A stretch of DNA of 39,515 nucleotides from Candidatus Sysuimicrobiota bacterium CSP1-3 (GCA_001443485.1 LDXQ01000013.1:1-39515); one strand, 5' to 3'; positions 8,191 to 16,318 are shown, numbered from the stretch's first letter. Made by a program: numbers and translations. Notes: generated by a model from the sequence alone, not told the origin.

Positions 8191-9141
8191 CTACTTGAAG
8201 CCGTGGCAGGTATTACATGTTGTCGGCGCGTTATGCGTGACCTTGTCCTGGTGGCAGGAGAGGCAGGACTGCCGCGACTGCACCTTCCAGGCATGCGGCA
8301 CGTGACACGTGGTGCAGGTGCTCGCGACGTGGGTCGGCCGTTGATGCAGCGCCGGACGCGCCGCCGCGTGGCAACTCGTACAGGCGACCACGGGCTGGGC
8401 CTTCTCGTGCGGTCTGTGGCAGGTGCTGCACGTCAGGGTGATGTGAGCGACGGGGGGCGGGAAGCCCACGGTCTTCTTCGGCGGCAGCGCCTGATGGCAG
8501 CCCAGACAGGTCTGCCGCGTCGGCCGGAGCGGACTGTTCAACCGCAGGAACTGGTGGCAGTCCACGCAGTGGAACTCCGCCATCTGCGGGATCTTGATGG
8601 CGCGCGCCCCGATGGACTGCGCCTGGTGACACTTGGCGCAGACCGCGGTCGACGGCTGGATGCGGTGCACCGCCTGAGAGTGGCAGAGGACGCACTCGAT
8701 CTGTCTCCGCTCCGCGTGCACCTGGTGCCCGGCGGTCTCCGCCACCTGCCGCCAGCGGGGATCGCCGCTGGTATGACAGGTGCGGCAGCGCTCCCCCGGC
8801 ACCACGGCGTGGCGGCCCACCCGCTCGGGGCGGCGGACGGCGAAGACGATGACCTGCCGGGCGCTCTCCGTGACACTCTGCTCGTGACAGGAGTGGCAGT
8901 CCACTTTGCGGTGCTCGCTCGTGGACCAGCGGGTCCACGCCGCCTCCATGATGTGGCAGGAGCGGCAGAAGGCGGGGTTGTTCATGGTGTAGTCGTAGGT
9001 GGTGTAGCCGGCGAAGGCCACCGCCGCCGCGCCCATCAGGACGACCGCCCCGCCGGCGAAGAGGAAGGGGCGGGGCAGCGCCCTCAGCCAGGCCCCAAAG
9101 ACCTTCAGCGTGTCGCGCAGGCCCGGCCGCGGCGGCTGCAT
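8191..9141 (-). CDS. Membrane-anchored 12-heme cytochrome c (NapC/NirT-like N-terminus)
   Basis: A 316-residue protein with an uncleaved N-terminal membrane anchor (about 25-47, PFLFAGGAVVLMGAAAVAFAG) and a large extracytoplasmic heme domain. I count twelve CXXCH motifs, in order: CRSCH, CHSCH, CRTCH, CVLCH, CAKCH, CVDCH, CLGCH, CSTCH, CTSCH, CTTCH, CLSCH, CNTCH. The first, right after the anchor (NNPAFCRSCHIM), resembles the quinol-side heme of NapC/NrfH-type proteins. It would accept electrons from menaquinol or a membrane partner and pass them along the hemes to an extracytoplasmic acceptor. It lies 6 nt after the 186-aa gene and 13 nt before the radical SAM gene, in the citrate synthase operon. 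The final acceptor is not encoded here. Confidence 0.92.
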   Translation of the reverse strand: MQPPRPGLRDTLKVFGAWLRALPRPFLFAGGAVVLMGAAAVAFAGYTTYDYTMNNPAFCRSCHIMEAAWTRWSTSEHRKVDCHSCHEQSVTESARQVIVFAVRRPERVGRHAVVPGERCRTCHTSGDPRWRQVAETAGHQVHAERRQIECVLCHSQAVHRIQPSTAVCAKCHQAQSIGARAIKIPQMAEFHCVDCHQFLRLNSPLRPTRQTCLGCHQALPPKKTVGFPPPVAHITLTCSTCHRPHEKAQPVVACTSCHAAARPALHQRPTHVASTCTTCHVPHAWKVQSRQSCLSCHQDKVTHNAPTTCNTCHGFK

Positions 9142-9147
9142 CGGCGC

Positions 9148-9708
9148 TCAGGGATAGTGCGTCAGCAGGTCCTGCAGTGCGGCCTCCGCCAGGCCTTCCG
9201 GCGCCTGCAACCACAGCACGTTGTTGCCGCTCTGATAGTAGAAGTGGCGCGCGCCCAGACCCGCGGTGGAAAAGACGGTCCGGCCGTGGATCTCCCGCGC
9301 CTGCGGCGCCGTGAAGACGGAGGTGCCGCCGGCCATCCGGCGGTTCATCCGCCACAGCAGCGCGGTCGCACTCAGCGCACTGCGGGACGTGGTGATCCAG
9401 AGGACGATGCCCTGCTCGTAATGCAGGACCAGAGCGTCGGCGGCGTCGATGCGTCTGCCGTGCAGCCGGGCGACCTCGCGCAGGGCCGCCGGGCCGCGCA
9501 CCGACTCCGCCACAGGAGCGCCGGCCAGGGCCGCCGGGGGACGCAGGTCGCCGGCGGTGGGGTGACCCGTTGTGGGGATGCCCGTGTTGGCTAGGAACGC
9601 GGCCACCACCACCGCCAGCACAACCGCGGAGCCCAGGCCGGTGGCGATCCGGCCGACGCCCGCTCTTCTCCCGCTCTGCGTCTCGCGACCGGCGGGATTC
9701 CTTTCCAT
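9148..9708 (-). CDS. Membrane-anchored extracytoplasmic protein of unknown function
   Basis: A 186-residue protein with a basic N-terminus and one hydrophobic segment (about 23-42, IATGLGSAVVLAVVVAAFLA), then a domain of about 140 residues outside the membrane. It has no CXXCH and no motif I recognise. A cysteine-free mixed alpha/beta pattern ends in QAPEGLAEAALQDLLTHYP. The ATG at 9708 follows AGGGA. It starts 3 nt after the citrate synthase stop and ends 6 nt before the cytochrome, so it is translationally linked to both. Its context suggests an accessory or assembly factor for the cytochrome; that is inference only. Confidence 0.65.
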   Translation of the reverse strand: MERNPAGRETQSGRRAGVGRIATGLGSAVVLAVVVAAFLANTGIPTTGHPTAGDLRPPAALAGAPVAESVRGPAALREVARLHGRRIDAADALVLHYEQGIVLWITTSRSALSATALLWRMNRRMAGGTSVFTAPQAREIHGRTVFSTAGLGARHFYYQSGNNVLWLQAPEGLAEAALQDLLTHYP

Positions 9709-9711
9709 TCC

Positions 9712-11034
9712 CTATGCCGCCTGGGCCCCGCGCCGGCTCAGCGGCGCGTACTCGCGGAGATCGTCGCCGTCGTAGATCTGCCGCGGCCGGCTGATCTTCT
9801 GCTCGGGGTCCTGCAGCATCTCCTCCCACTGCGCCAGCCACCCGGCGGTCCGGGGGATGGCAAAGAGCACCGGGAACATCTCCACCGGAAACCCCATCGC
9901 CTGATAGATGATCCCGGAGTAGAAGTCCACGTTCGGGTAGAGCTGGCGGCTGGTGAAGTAGTCGTCCGCCAGGGCGAGGCGCTCGAGTTCCAGCGCGATC
10001 TCCAGCAGCGGGCTGATCCCGGTGACGCCGAAGACCTCCTCCGCCACCTTTTTGATGATGCGGGCCCGCGGGTCGTAGTTCTTGTAGACGCGGTGGCCGA
10101 AGCCCATCAACTTGAACTCACCGGTTTTCACCCGGGCGACGTAGCCGGGCACGCGGTTCGGGGCTCCGATCTCGCCGAGCATACGCAGGACCTCGCCGCT
10201 GGCGCCGCCGTGCAGCGGCCCGTAGAGCGCGGCCGCGGCGCCGGCCAGGGCGGAGTAGGGGTCGGCGTGGGCGCTGCCGATGCCGCGCATGGCGGACGTA
10301 CTGCAGTTCTGCTCGTGGTCCGCGTGCAGGATGAAGAGGACGTTCAGGGCGCGCTCCAGGACGGGGTGGGGCGTGTATCTTAGCTCGGTGGTCTTGAAGA
10401 GCATGTTCAGGAAGTTGCCCGTGTAGGAGAGGTCGTTATCTGGATAGGCGTAGGGCAATCCGCGGCTGTGCCGGTAGGCGAAGGCGGCCAGGGTGGGCAT
10501 CTTGGCAATCAGCCGGATCGTCTGCTTGCGGCGCACCACCAGGTCGTGGATGTGCCGCGCCTCGGGATAGAACGTAGAGAGCGCCCCCAGCGTGCCGATG
10601 AGCATCCCCATGGGATGCGCGTCGTAGTGGAACCCGTCCAGAAACTTCTTGATGGACTCGTGGAGCATGGTGTGGTGGATGATCTCCTCCGTCCACTCTT
10701 TCAGTTGTTCGCGCAGGGGGAGCTCACCGTACAGCAGCAGGTAGGCGGTCTCCAGATAGGTGGACTGCTCCGCCAGTTGCTCGATGGGATACCCGCGGTA
10801 GCGCAGGATGCCGCGCTCGCCGTCGACGAAGGTCACTCGGCTGCGCGCGGCGGCCGTGTTCATGAACCCCGGGTCGTAGCTCATCAACCCGAAGTCGTCC
10901 TCGGACACCTTGATCTGGCGCAGGTCGGTCGCCCAGATGGCCGCGCCGGCCGCCGCGTAGGTGCCGTACAGGACCGGGATCACGTAAGACTTGCCCGTGC
11001 GGTTGTCGGTGATGGTGAGCGTGTCGCTGCCCAT
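9712..11034 (-). CDS. gltA: Citrate synthase
   Basis: A 440-residue citrate synthase condensing oxaloacetate and acetyl-CoA. It has the N-terminal beta-rich extension of the GltA class (TLTITDNRTGKSYVIPVL), the LMSYDPGFMNTAA and GILRYRGYPIEQLAE blocks (about 52-90), and the active-site stretches LYGPLHGGA (His), GFGHRVYKNYDPRA (His) and PNVDFYSG (Asp). The ATG at 11034 follows AAGGGAG; the longer open frame to 11256 is unsupported by homology and overlaps the divergent kinase. It is the first gene of an operon that continues into an anchored protein, a 12-heme cytochrome and a radical SAM enzyme, an unusual grouping. Its promoter carries two ATCGGGC boxes. Confidence 0.95.
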   Translation of the reverse strand: MGSDTLTITDNRTGKSYVIPVLYGTYAAAGAAIWATDLRQIKVSEDDFGLMSYDPGFMNTAAARSRVTFVDGERGILRYRGYPIEQLAEQSTYLETAYLLLYGELPLREQLKEWTEEIIHHTMLHESIKKFLDGFHYDAHPMGMLIGTLGALSTFYPEARHIHDLVVRRKQTIRLIAKMPTLAAFAYRHSRGLPYAYPDNDLSYTGNFLNMLFKTTELRYTPHPVLERALNVLFILHADHEQNCSTSAMRGIGSAHADPYSALAGAAAALYGPLHGGASGEVLRMLGEIGAPNRVPGYVARVKTGEFKLMGFGHRVYKNYDPRARIIKKVAEEVFGVTGISPLLEIALELERLALADDYFTSRQLYPNVDFYSGIIYQAMGFPVEMFPVLFAIPRTAGWLAQWEEMLQDPEQKISRPRQIYDGDDLREYAPLSRRGAQAA

Positions 11035-11067
11035 CGCCCCGTCTCCCTTCTGCCACCAACCCATCTC

Positions 11068-11136
11068 ATCATAGGGAGCGCTTGGAAGGAGCCGGAATCG
11101 GGCTGAAACCCTATCCTTATCGGGTGCGCGGCGGAT
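11068..11136 (-). promoter_or_regulatory. gltA promoter with tandem ATCGGGC boxes
   Basis: On the minus strand a -10 TATGAT (11068-11073) is separated by 23 nt from box 11097-11114 (ATCGGGC-TGAA-ACCCTAT). A second box follows 22 bp further at 11119-11136 (ATCGGGT-GCGC-GGCGGAT). The expected -35 reads TCCGGC. The layout copies that of gdhA. Confidence 0.5.
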
Positions 11137-11163
11137 GTAGCGCCGGTGCGCCCGCGCTAGGAT
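11097..11163 (+). promoter_or_regulatory. Sensor kinase promoter sharing the gltA boxes
   Basis: Read on the plus strand, the same pair of boxes stands upstream of a -10 TAGGAT at 11158-11163, 21 nt after box 11119-11136. The kinase ATG is at 11181, leaving a leader of about 10 nt that contains GGAG. One box pair could therefore control both divergent genes. Confidence 0.42.
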
Positions 11164-11180
11164 GGACGCGGAGCGTGAGC

Positions 11181-12815
11181 ATGACCGGTCCGCGCCTGGT
11201 GCTGGTGTTCTTCGTGTACGGCCTGGCGTTCTTCGCCATGGGCCTGGCCATCGCACTGGAGGCCCGCCGCACCACCGAACTGCGTCTGGCCCAGAGCCTG
11301 AAGTACCTGGCCGCGTTCGGGCTGCTGCACGGGTTCGTGGAATGGATCGACATGTGGCTGCTGCTCCCCGGCGACCTGGCGCCCGCCACGATCACGGTGC
11401 TGCGGGTCGTGCGGCTGGGGCTGTTTGCCACCAGCACGCTGCTGCTGGCGCTGTTCGGCACCACGCTGATCGGGCGGCTCGCGCCGAAGTACCGCTGGCT
11501 GGGATGGGTCCCCCTGGCGCTCTTCCTGTTCTGGCTGGCCAACTGGGGCGTGGGACCGCACCTCAACCCGCTGGCGACGCAGCAGTGGACGCCCGCGGCG
11601 CCCTCCTGTCTGCGCTGTCACGATCAGGGCGCCCCGAGTGTCACGGCGGCCGGCCCGGCCTGGGGTTCGTCGGTGACCGTGGCGGACATCTGGGCGCACT
11701 ATCTGATCTATCTGCCGGCCTCGCTCTTTGCCGCCGCCGCGCTGATCCTGCAGGGACGCCGTTTTGACGCCGGGGGGTACGCGCGCATCGGACGGGACTG
11801 CGGCTGGATGGCGGCAGCGTTTCTGGGCAACGCCCTGGTCGCGGGACTGATCGTTCCGCCGGCGCCCTTCGCCCCGGCCTCCTGGCTCAACTACGACAGC
11901 TTCCTCAACGTGGTCGGTCTGCCGCCGCAGGTCTTCCGGGCCGGCGTGGCCGTGCTCTTTGCCGTCTTCGGCGTGCGCATCCTGCGCGTCTTCGACATGG
12001 AGTTCGCGCGCCGGCTGGCCACGGCACAGGAGGGACAGCTGCGGGCGCAATCGCAGGCGCTGGACGTAGCCCGGCAGGCGGCGGAGTCTGCCGAGGCCTG
12101 GAACCGCGAACTCGAGGGGAAGGTGAAGGAGCGCACCGAAGAGCTCTTTGAGCAGGTGCGCCGCCTGGCCATCCTGGAGGAGCGGGACCGCCTGGCGCGG
12201 GAGATGCACGACAGCCTGGGGCAGGTGCTGGGCTTCGTCAACCTGAAGGCCAAGGTGGCGGCGGACCTGATCGGACGCGGCCACGCCGCGGTGGCCGCCG
12301 AGGAACTGGAGCAGATGCGCACCGCGGTGCAGGAGGCCTACCAGGAGGTGCGGCAGGCGATTCTCAGCCTCCGCACCACGCCGCAAGGCCAGGGGCTGCT
12401 GGCCAGCCTGCGCGAGTATGTACAGCGGCTGCGGGAGCAGTCGGGGCTGGACGTCCGCCTGGAGGCCGCCGACCACCTGCGCTTCCCCGAAGCCGTGGAG
12501 GCGCAGGTGATCCGTATCGTGCAGGAGGCGCTGACGAACGTGCGCAAGCACGCGCGGGCCTCCACCGTGACCGTGCGCTTTGCCCCGCAGCCCGGGGGCG
12601 GCACGGACGTCACCATCAGCGATGATGGGCACGGGTTCGATCTGGCCGCGGTGGAGTCGGGCCGGGGGACGCGCTTCGGCCTGCTGACCATGCGGGAGCG
12701 GGCGGAGAGCATCGGCGGGACGCTGTCGATTCAGACCGTCCCCGGGCAAGGGACGACGGTGCGGCTGTGGATTCCGGGAGGGCAGCATGGAACCGATTCG
12801 CGTACTGATCGTTGA
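11181..12815 (+). CDS. Membrane sensor histidine kinase (NarX/LiaS type) with a heme c motif in the sensor
   Basis: A 544-residue kinase. The N-terminal half has about seven hydrophobic segments (about 5-25, 42-62, 70-95, 107-125, 170-192, 208-228, 250-270). Between the fourth and fifth is a loop holding a single CXXCH motif (Cys143, Cys146, His147, in SCLRCHDQG). A coiled coil follows (about 275-330), then a HisKA_3 dimerisation domain (ERDRLAREMHDSLGQVLG, phospho-acceptor His343) and a HATPase domain (QEALTNVRKHA, then DDGHGFDL). If the loop is extracytoplasmic, the motif could carry covalent heme sensing redox state, oxygen or NO. The ATG at 11181 follows GGAG. It overlaps the response regulator gene by 29 nt, so the two are a pair. 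Confidence 0.9.
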   Translation: MTGPRLVLVFFVYGLAFFAMGLAIALEARRTTELRLAQSLKYLAAFGLLHGFVEWIDMWLLLPGDLAPATITVLRVVRLGLFATSTLLLALFGTTLIGRLAPKYRWLGWVPLALFLFWLANWGVGPHLNPLATQQWTPAAPSCLRCHDQGAPSVTAAGPAWGSSVTVADIWAHYLIYLPASLFAAAALILQGRRFDAGGYARIGRDCGWMAAAFLGNALVAGLIVPPAPFAPASWLNYDSFLNVVGLPPQVFRAGVAVLFAVFGVRILRVFDMEFARRLATAQEGQLRAQSQALDVARQAAESAEAWNRELEGKVKERTEELFEQVRRLAILEERDRLAREMHDSLGQVLGFVNLKAKVAADLIGRGHAAVAAEELEQMRTAVQEAYQEVRQAILSLRTTPQGQGLLASLREYVQRLREQSGLDVRLEAADHLRFPEAVEAQVIRIVQEALTNVRKHARASTVTVRFAPQPGGGTDVTISDDGHGFDLAAVESGRGTRFGLLTMRERAESIGGTLSIQTVPGQGTTVRLWIPGGQHGTDSRTDR

Positions 12816-13437
12816 CGACCACACTCTCTGGCGGCGCGGCGTCGCCTCCCTGCTGGCGAAGCAGGAGGGCCTGGAGGTCGTCGGCGAGGCCGCCGACGGG
12901 GAGGAGGCCGTCGAACGTGTGCGGGAGCTGATGCCCGACGTGGTGCTGATGGACATCAAGATGCCGCGGATGGACGGCCTGACTGCGGCGCGCCGCCTCA
13001 AGGAGGAGATGCCCTACCTGCGTATCATCATGCTCACCGTCTCCGAGACCGACGAGGACCTCTTCGAGGCGATCAAGGTGGGCGCCCAGGGCTACCTGCT
13101 GAAGAACGTCGACCCGGACCAATTGGTCACGGCGATCCACCAGGCGGAGCGCGGCGAGGTGCCCATCGCCCCCACGATGGCGGCGAAGATCCTGCGCGAG
13201 CTGGCCGCGCCCACCGAGCCCTCGATCCAGGCGCTCTCCGCGCGCGAGCGGGAGGTGCTGGAGCTGCTGGCCCGCGGCATGGCCAACAAGGAGATCGCCT
13301 TCCACCTGAAGATCTCGGAGAACACGGTGAAGAACCACCTGCGCAACATCCTGGAGAAGCTGCATCTGCAGAACCGCGTCCAGGCCGCCCTCTACGCCGT
13401 GCGCGCAGGACTGGTGGACAAGTCCACCGAGCGCTGA
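12787..13437 (+). CDS. NarL/FixJ-family response regulator
   Basis: A 216-residue two-component regulator partnered with the overlapping kinase. The receiver domain (1-120) has the acidic pair at residues 10-11 (IVDDH), phospho-acceptor Asp56 (VVLMDIKMP), the conserved Thr in LTVSE and the Lys in YLLKNVDP. The LuxR-type helix-turn-helix lies at about 150-212 (LSAREREVLELLARGMANKEIA, then NTVKNHLRNILEKL). It should bind DNA as a dimer when phosphorylated. NarL-type regulators commonly control respiratory genes, and cytochrome operons lie on both sides. Its binding sites are unknown; it is one candidate, though not the favoured one, for the ATCGGGC boxes. Confidence 0.95.
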   Translation: MEPIRVLIVDDHTLWRRGVASLLAKQEGLEVVGEAADGEEAVERVRELMPDVVLMDIKMPRMDGLTAARRLKEEMPYLRIIMLTVSETDEDLFEAIKVGAQGYLLKNVDPDQLVTAIHQAERGEVPIAPTMAAKILRELAAPTEPSIQALSAREREVLELLARGMANKEIAFHLKISENTVKNHLRNILEKLHLQNRVQAALYAVRAGLVDKSTER

Positions 13438-13480
13438 CGCGCGGCGGTGTCTGCGGAACCCGGGGACCGGTGATCGGCTG

Positions 13481-14623
13481 ATGGCGCAGCGCGTGGTGAT
13501 TATCGGCGGCGGCGTCACCGGGCTGAGTATCGCCTACCATCTGGCGCGCGCCGGAGAGCGCGACGTGGTAGTCCTGGAACGGGAGCAGATCGCCAGCGGT
13601 GCCACGGGTAAGAGCGCCGGTGGCATCCGTCTGCAGTTCTCCGAGGCGGTGAACATCCAGCTGGCGCAGCGCAGCGTCCCCGTCTTCGAGCGCTTCCCCG
13701 AGGAGTTCGGCGCGGAGTGCGACTTCCGCCAGTACGGTTATCTGATCCTGGCGGCGACGGAAGACGAGGAAGCGCTGTTTCGCCAGAACGTGCAGCTGCA
13801 GCGGTCGCTGGGCGTGCCGGTGGAGATCCTTTCCCCGGAGGAGGCCGGGCGGATGGTGCCGGGGCTGCGCACGGACGACCTGCGCCTGGCCACCTTCTGC
13901 CCGAAGGACGGCTACGCCGATCCGTACAGCGTGGCCATGGCGTTCGCGGCGGCGGCGCGCCGCCTGGGCGTGCGGATCTTGGAAGGGCATGCGGTCACCG
14001 GGATCGAGGTGCGGGACGGCCGCGTCGTCGGTGTGCAGACGGCGCAGGGGCCGTTTGCCGTGGACGTTGTGGTGGACGCGGCCGGGGCGTGGGCGGCGGA
14101 GATCGGCAGGATGGCCGGGCTCTCGCTGCCCATCGAACCGTACCGCCGCCAGGTGTTCGTCACGGAACCCTTCACCGAACTGCCGGAGCGGCTGCCCATG
14201 GTGATCGACTTCTACCCGCACTTCTACTTCCGTCGCGAGGGGCCGGGGATCTTGTTCGGCATGACCGACCTTGCAGAACCGCCTTCCTTCAACACGAACA
14301 TGGACTGGACGTTCCTGGAGAAGGTTGTGGAGCAGGCGCTGCGCCGCGTCCCGCCGCTGGCCCGGGCCAGCGTGCGCCGCGGCTGGGCCGGTCTCTACGA
14401 TACGACGCCGGACAGCAACCCCATCCTGGGGCGGGTGCCCGGTCTGGAGGGCTTCGTCGTGGCCGCGGGGTTCTCCGGGCACGGCTTCATGCTCTCCCCC
14501 GCGGTCGGCGAATGCCTGGCCGAACTGATCGTCACGGGGGAATCCAAAGCCGTTGACCTCACCCCGCTCAGCATCAATCGGTTCCTCTCCGGCGCGCTCA
14601 GACAGGAAGCCAACATCATCTAG
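13481..14623 (+). CDS. FAD-dependent oxidoreductase (DAO family, sarcosine/glycine oxidase-like)
   Basis: A 380-residue flavoprotein of the D-amino-acid oxidase superfamily. The FAD-binding Rossmann motif lies at the N-terminus (VVIIGGGVTGLSIAYHLAR, residues about 4-22), followed by a Glu in VVVLEREQIASGATGKSAGG. The family's mid-part (DGYADPYSVAMAFAAAARRLGVRI) and the C-terminal TPDSNPILGRVPGLEGFVVAAGFSGHGFMLSP match sarcosine-oxidase or dimethylglycine-oxidase relatives. It would oxidise a secondary or primary amino acid to the imino acid, with electrons going to oxygen or an acceptor. It begins 44 nt after the response regulator and may be read with it. It overlaps the ArsR-like gene tail to tail by 8 nt. 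Confidence 0.88.
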   Translation: MAQRVVIIGGGVTGLSIAYHLARAGERDVVVLEREQIASGATGKSAGGIRLQFSEAVNIQLAQRSVPVFERFPEEFGAECDFRQYGYLILAATEDEEALFRQNVQLQRSLGVPVEILSPEEAGRMVPGLRTDDLRLATFCPKDGYADPYSVAMAFAAAARRLGVRILEGHAVTGIEVRDGRVVGVQTAQGPFAVDVVVDAAGAWAAEIGRMAGLSLPIEPYRRQVFVTEPFTELPERLPMVIDFYPHFYFRREGPGILFGMTDLAEPPSFNTNMDWTFLEKVVEQALRRVPPLARASVRRGWAGLYDTTPDSNPILGRVPGLEGFVVAAGFSGHGFMLSPAVGECLAELIVTGESKAVDLTPLSINRFLSGALRQEANII

Positions 14624-15356
14624 ACGCTTTCCCCACCCGCCCGTCCATCCAAGACGCTAGGGGCCGCCGCAAGACGGCGCGCCGTGCGTTTCCCTCCGGG
14701 CGGACCACCCCGCTGCGAATCAGGTTCTCGAACACGGCCGCCCCCAGCGCGCCTCCGAGGTGCAGGCGGCCGGGCGACCAATCCGGACAGCCGTACGCAA
14801 ACTGACGCCGGCGCCGCCCTGCCCACAGCACGTTGACGCGTCGGCGCATGAAGGCCTGCGCCCCGCGACTGGTCATCAGGTAAGTCGGCCTTCCGTTCTC
14901 GGGATGCCGAATGAGCCACCGGCGGCGGAGGAACTCTTCCAGCAGATAGACTCCGGCCAGCCCGCCCAGATGGTCGTAGCAGGTTCTTGTCTGCCGCAGA
15001 TCTCCAGGCAGAGTGCGTGGCCGCGCGTGCATCCAGGCTCCTGGAGTGCGGGGTGGGTGTTTGATCCGCAGGTGGTTCAAGGCGACCAGGATCGGTCTGA
15101 TCGCAGGCGCGTCCGCCCGGTACACGATGAAGCGTCCATGCTTGGCCGACTGTAGCAGGGCATGCCTGCTCAGGATGGCCAGGTGGTACGAGAGATGATG
15201 CCGGTCAGCACCGAGTCGGGCAGCAAGATCGCTCACGGAAGTCTCCTTTCGAAGGAGACTCGTGAGCATGTTCAGGCGGATCGGCGCCGAGAGCAGCCTG
15301 GCAGCATAAGCCAGTTGTCCAGACGGTCGCTGTGCGGTCATGTCCGTCAGAATCAT
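14616..15356 (-). CDS. ArsR-type winged-helix regulator with a C-terminal CYDHL domain
   Basis: A 246-residue regulator. The winged helix-turn-helix (about 15-90) reads AYAARLLSAPIRLNMLTSLLRKE, then SVSDLAARLGADRHHLSYHLAILSRHAL. The C-terminal half (about 118-235) carries TCYDHLGGLAGV and YGCPDWSPGRLHLGGALGA, conserved in a widespread ArsR subfamily whose signal is poorly known. Cysteines and histidines there could bind metal or heme, but that is inference. The start is uncertain: ATG at 15356 is taken, with ATG at 15341 as an alternative. Neither has a strong ribosome site. It is convergent with the FAD oxidoreductase and has no ATCGGGC box upstream on its own side. Confidence 0.75.
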   Translation of the reverse strand: MILTDMTAQRPSGQLAYAARLLSAPIRLNMLTSLLRKETSVSDLAARLGADRHHLSYHLAILSRHALLQSAKHGRFIVYRADAPAIRPILVALNHLRIKHPPRTPGAWMHARPRTLPGDLRQTRTCYDHLGGLAGVYLLEEFLRRRWLIRHPENGRPTYLMTSRGAQAFMRRRVNVLWAGRRRRQFAYGCPDWSPGRLHLGGALGAAVFENLIRSGVVRPEGNARRAVLRRPLASWMDGRVGKASR

Positions 15357-15694
15357 CGCCGCCACACCGCCGGCTTGCGGGGGGTCTGTTCGCTGCCGCG
15401 ATGGGTCATGAATTTGACGGTCCGTGGATGCTTGGACGTATGGATGCAGCGCACGGGAGGGCGGGAGGCGCGAGCATGCGGAGAGGCTCCCCCACCGGAT
15501 GCGACTAGTTCCTCCGGACCAACTCACCGGCCGAACCGCACGCTTCCGCTAGTCCCTCCGCTGACCCGGTCGGGCCAGAGGAGCCCACCCTGTCGGGAGC
15601 GTCTCTCTAGCCTGGTTTGGGGGCCGTGAATCGCCCGCCCACTCGATGGGCGCGAACGCCTCCCGCTTCTACGGTAGAGGTGGAGGCGATCGTG
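15357..15694. other. Intergenic gap between the ArsR-like gene and the degenerate receiver gene
   Basis: About 338 nt without a supported gene. The plus-strand frame 15162-15629 is mostly a shadow of the ArsR-like gene. The right end holds a weak box (15630-15647) and a TACGGT hexamer. A TTGACG at 15414-15419 followed by GTATGG about 18 nt on is a possible but weak sigma-70 promoter. A loose CCGGA/TCCGG repeat near 15500-15520 is not convincing as a terminator. Confidence 0.45.
15630..15675 (+). promoter_or_regulatory. Weak ATCGGGC-type box and -10 before the receiver gene
   Basis: ATCGCCC-GCCC-ACTCGAT at 15630-15647 matches 5 of 7 positions in each arm of the consensus and continues as GGG, like other copies. 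TACGGT follows at 15670-15675 after a 22-nt gap. It is the weakest member of the set and could be chance. Confidence 0.28.
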
Positions 15695-16051
15695 ATGGCG
15701 GCGAGAGTGTTCATCTGGTACGGCCACCCGCTCTTCGCCCGGGCCATGGAAACGCTGCTGCGGCGCGAGGGGATGGAGATCGTCGGCGTCGCCGGCGAGA
15801 CGGCCGAAGCGGTGCCGGCCATCCTGCACTGCCGGCCGGACGTCGTCGTCGCGGACCGCATCGTGGAGCGGGAACACCCGCTGGCGATCGCCGAGATCAT
15901 CCGGGTCTGCCAGCGGGTTCGCGTGCTGGTGCTCGACTTGATCGAAGACGGAATGCGCATCTACGACGGTCAGGGGAGCGGTGCCGGGAAACTCGAGGCG
16001 ATCGTGCAGGCCATCGAGGAAGCGGTCCCGCACGCCGCCCCCGCGGCCTGA
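15695..16051 (+). CDS. Stand-alone degenerate receiver-domain protein
   Basis: A 118-residue protein with the fold pattern of a response-regulator receiver but no output domain. The presumed phospho-acceptor is kept (Asp54 in VVVADRIVE). The acidic metal-binding pair is replaced (IWYGHP at 7-12 instead of a DD pair), and no conserved Lys is seen near the end. It may therefore be a pseudo-receiver that signals by protein contact rather than normal phosphorylation. The ATG at 15695 follows GGAGG by about 9 nt; GTG at 15692 is an alternative. It is first in a run leading to two small membrane proteins and the 7-heme cytochrome, 15 nt before the next gene. A regulatory role there is inferred from position. 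Confidence 0.7.
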   Translation: MAARVFIWYGHPLFARAMETLLRREGMEIVGVAGETAEAVPAILHCRPDVVVADRIVEREHPLAIAEIIRVCQRVRVLVLDLIEDGMRIYDGQGSGAGKLEAIVQAIEEAVPHAAPAA

Positions 16052-16066
16052 GGGGAGGGACGGAGG

Positions 16067-16318
16067 ATGAACCCGATCGGAATCGCGCTGGCGTTCCTGG
16101 TCTTCTGGTCACTGGTGGCGGTGGGGACCTTCCTGCTCCTGACCGCGACCGGTCGGCTGCGCCGGGTTGGCGGGCGCGGGGTGACACAGGGCGACGTGGT
16201 GCACATGACCGCCGCCGACGGGCTGGCCATCGGCCTGCACTTGATGATGGGTCTGGTGGGCGCCCTGATGGTGTTCGCGGGTCTGTACGCCACCTACGTC
16301 GTGCTGCTGGCCCGCTGA
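16067..16318 (+). CDS. Small two-helix membrane protein
   Basis: An 83-residue protein with two hydrophobic helices (about 4-26, GIALAFLVFWSLVAVGTFLLL, and 56-80, LMMGLVGALMVFAGLYATYVVLL) joined by a loop with several basic residues (RLRRVGGRG). It contains three histidines or fewer and no heme or Fe-S motif. The ATG at 16067 follows GGGAGGGACGG. It sits between the degenerate receiver and a 36-aa membrane protein, upstream of a c/b cytochrome pair, so an accessory role in that complex is plausible. I do not recognise the family. Confidence 0.65.
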   Translation: MNPIGIALAFLVFWSLVAVGTFLLLTATGRLRRVGGRGVTQGDVVHMTAADGLAIGLHLMMGLVGALMVFAGLYATYVVLLAR

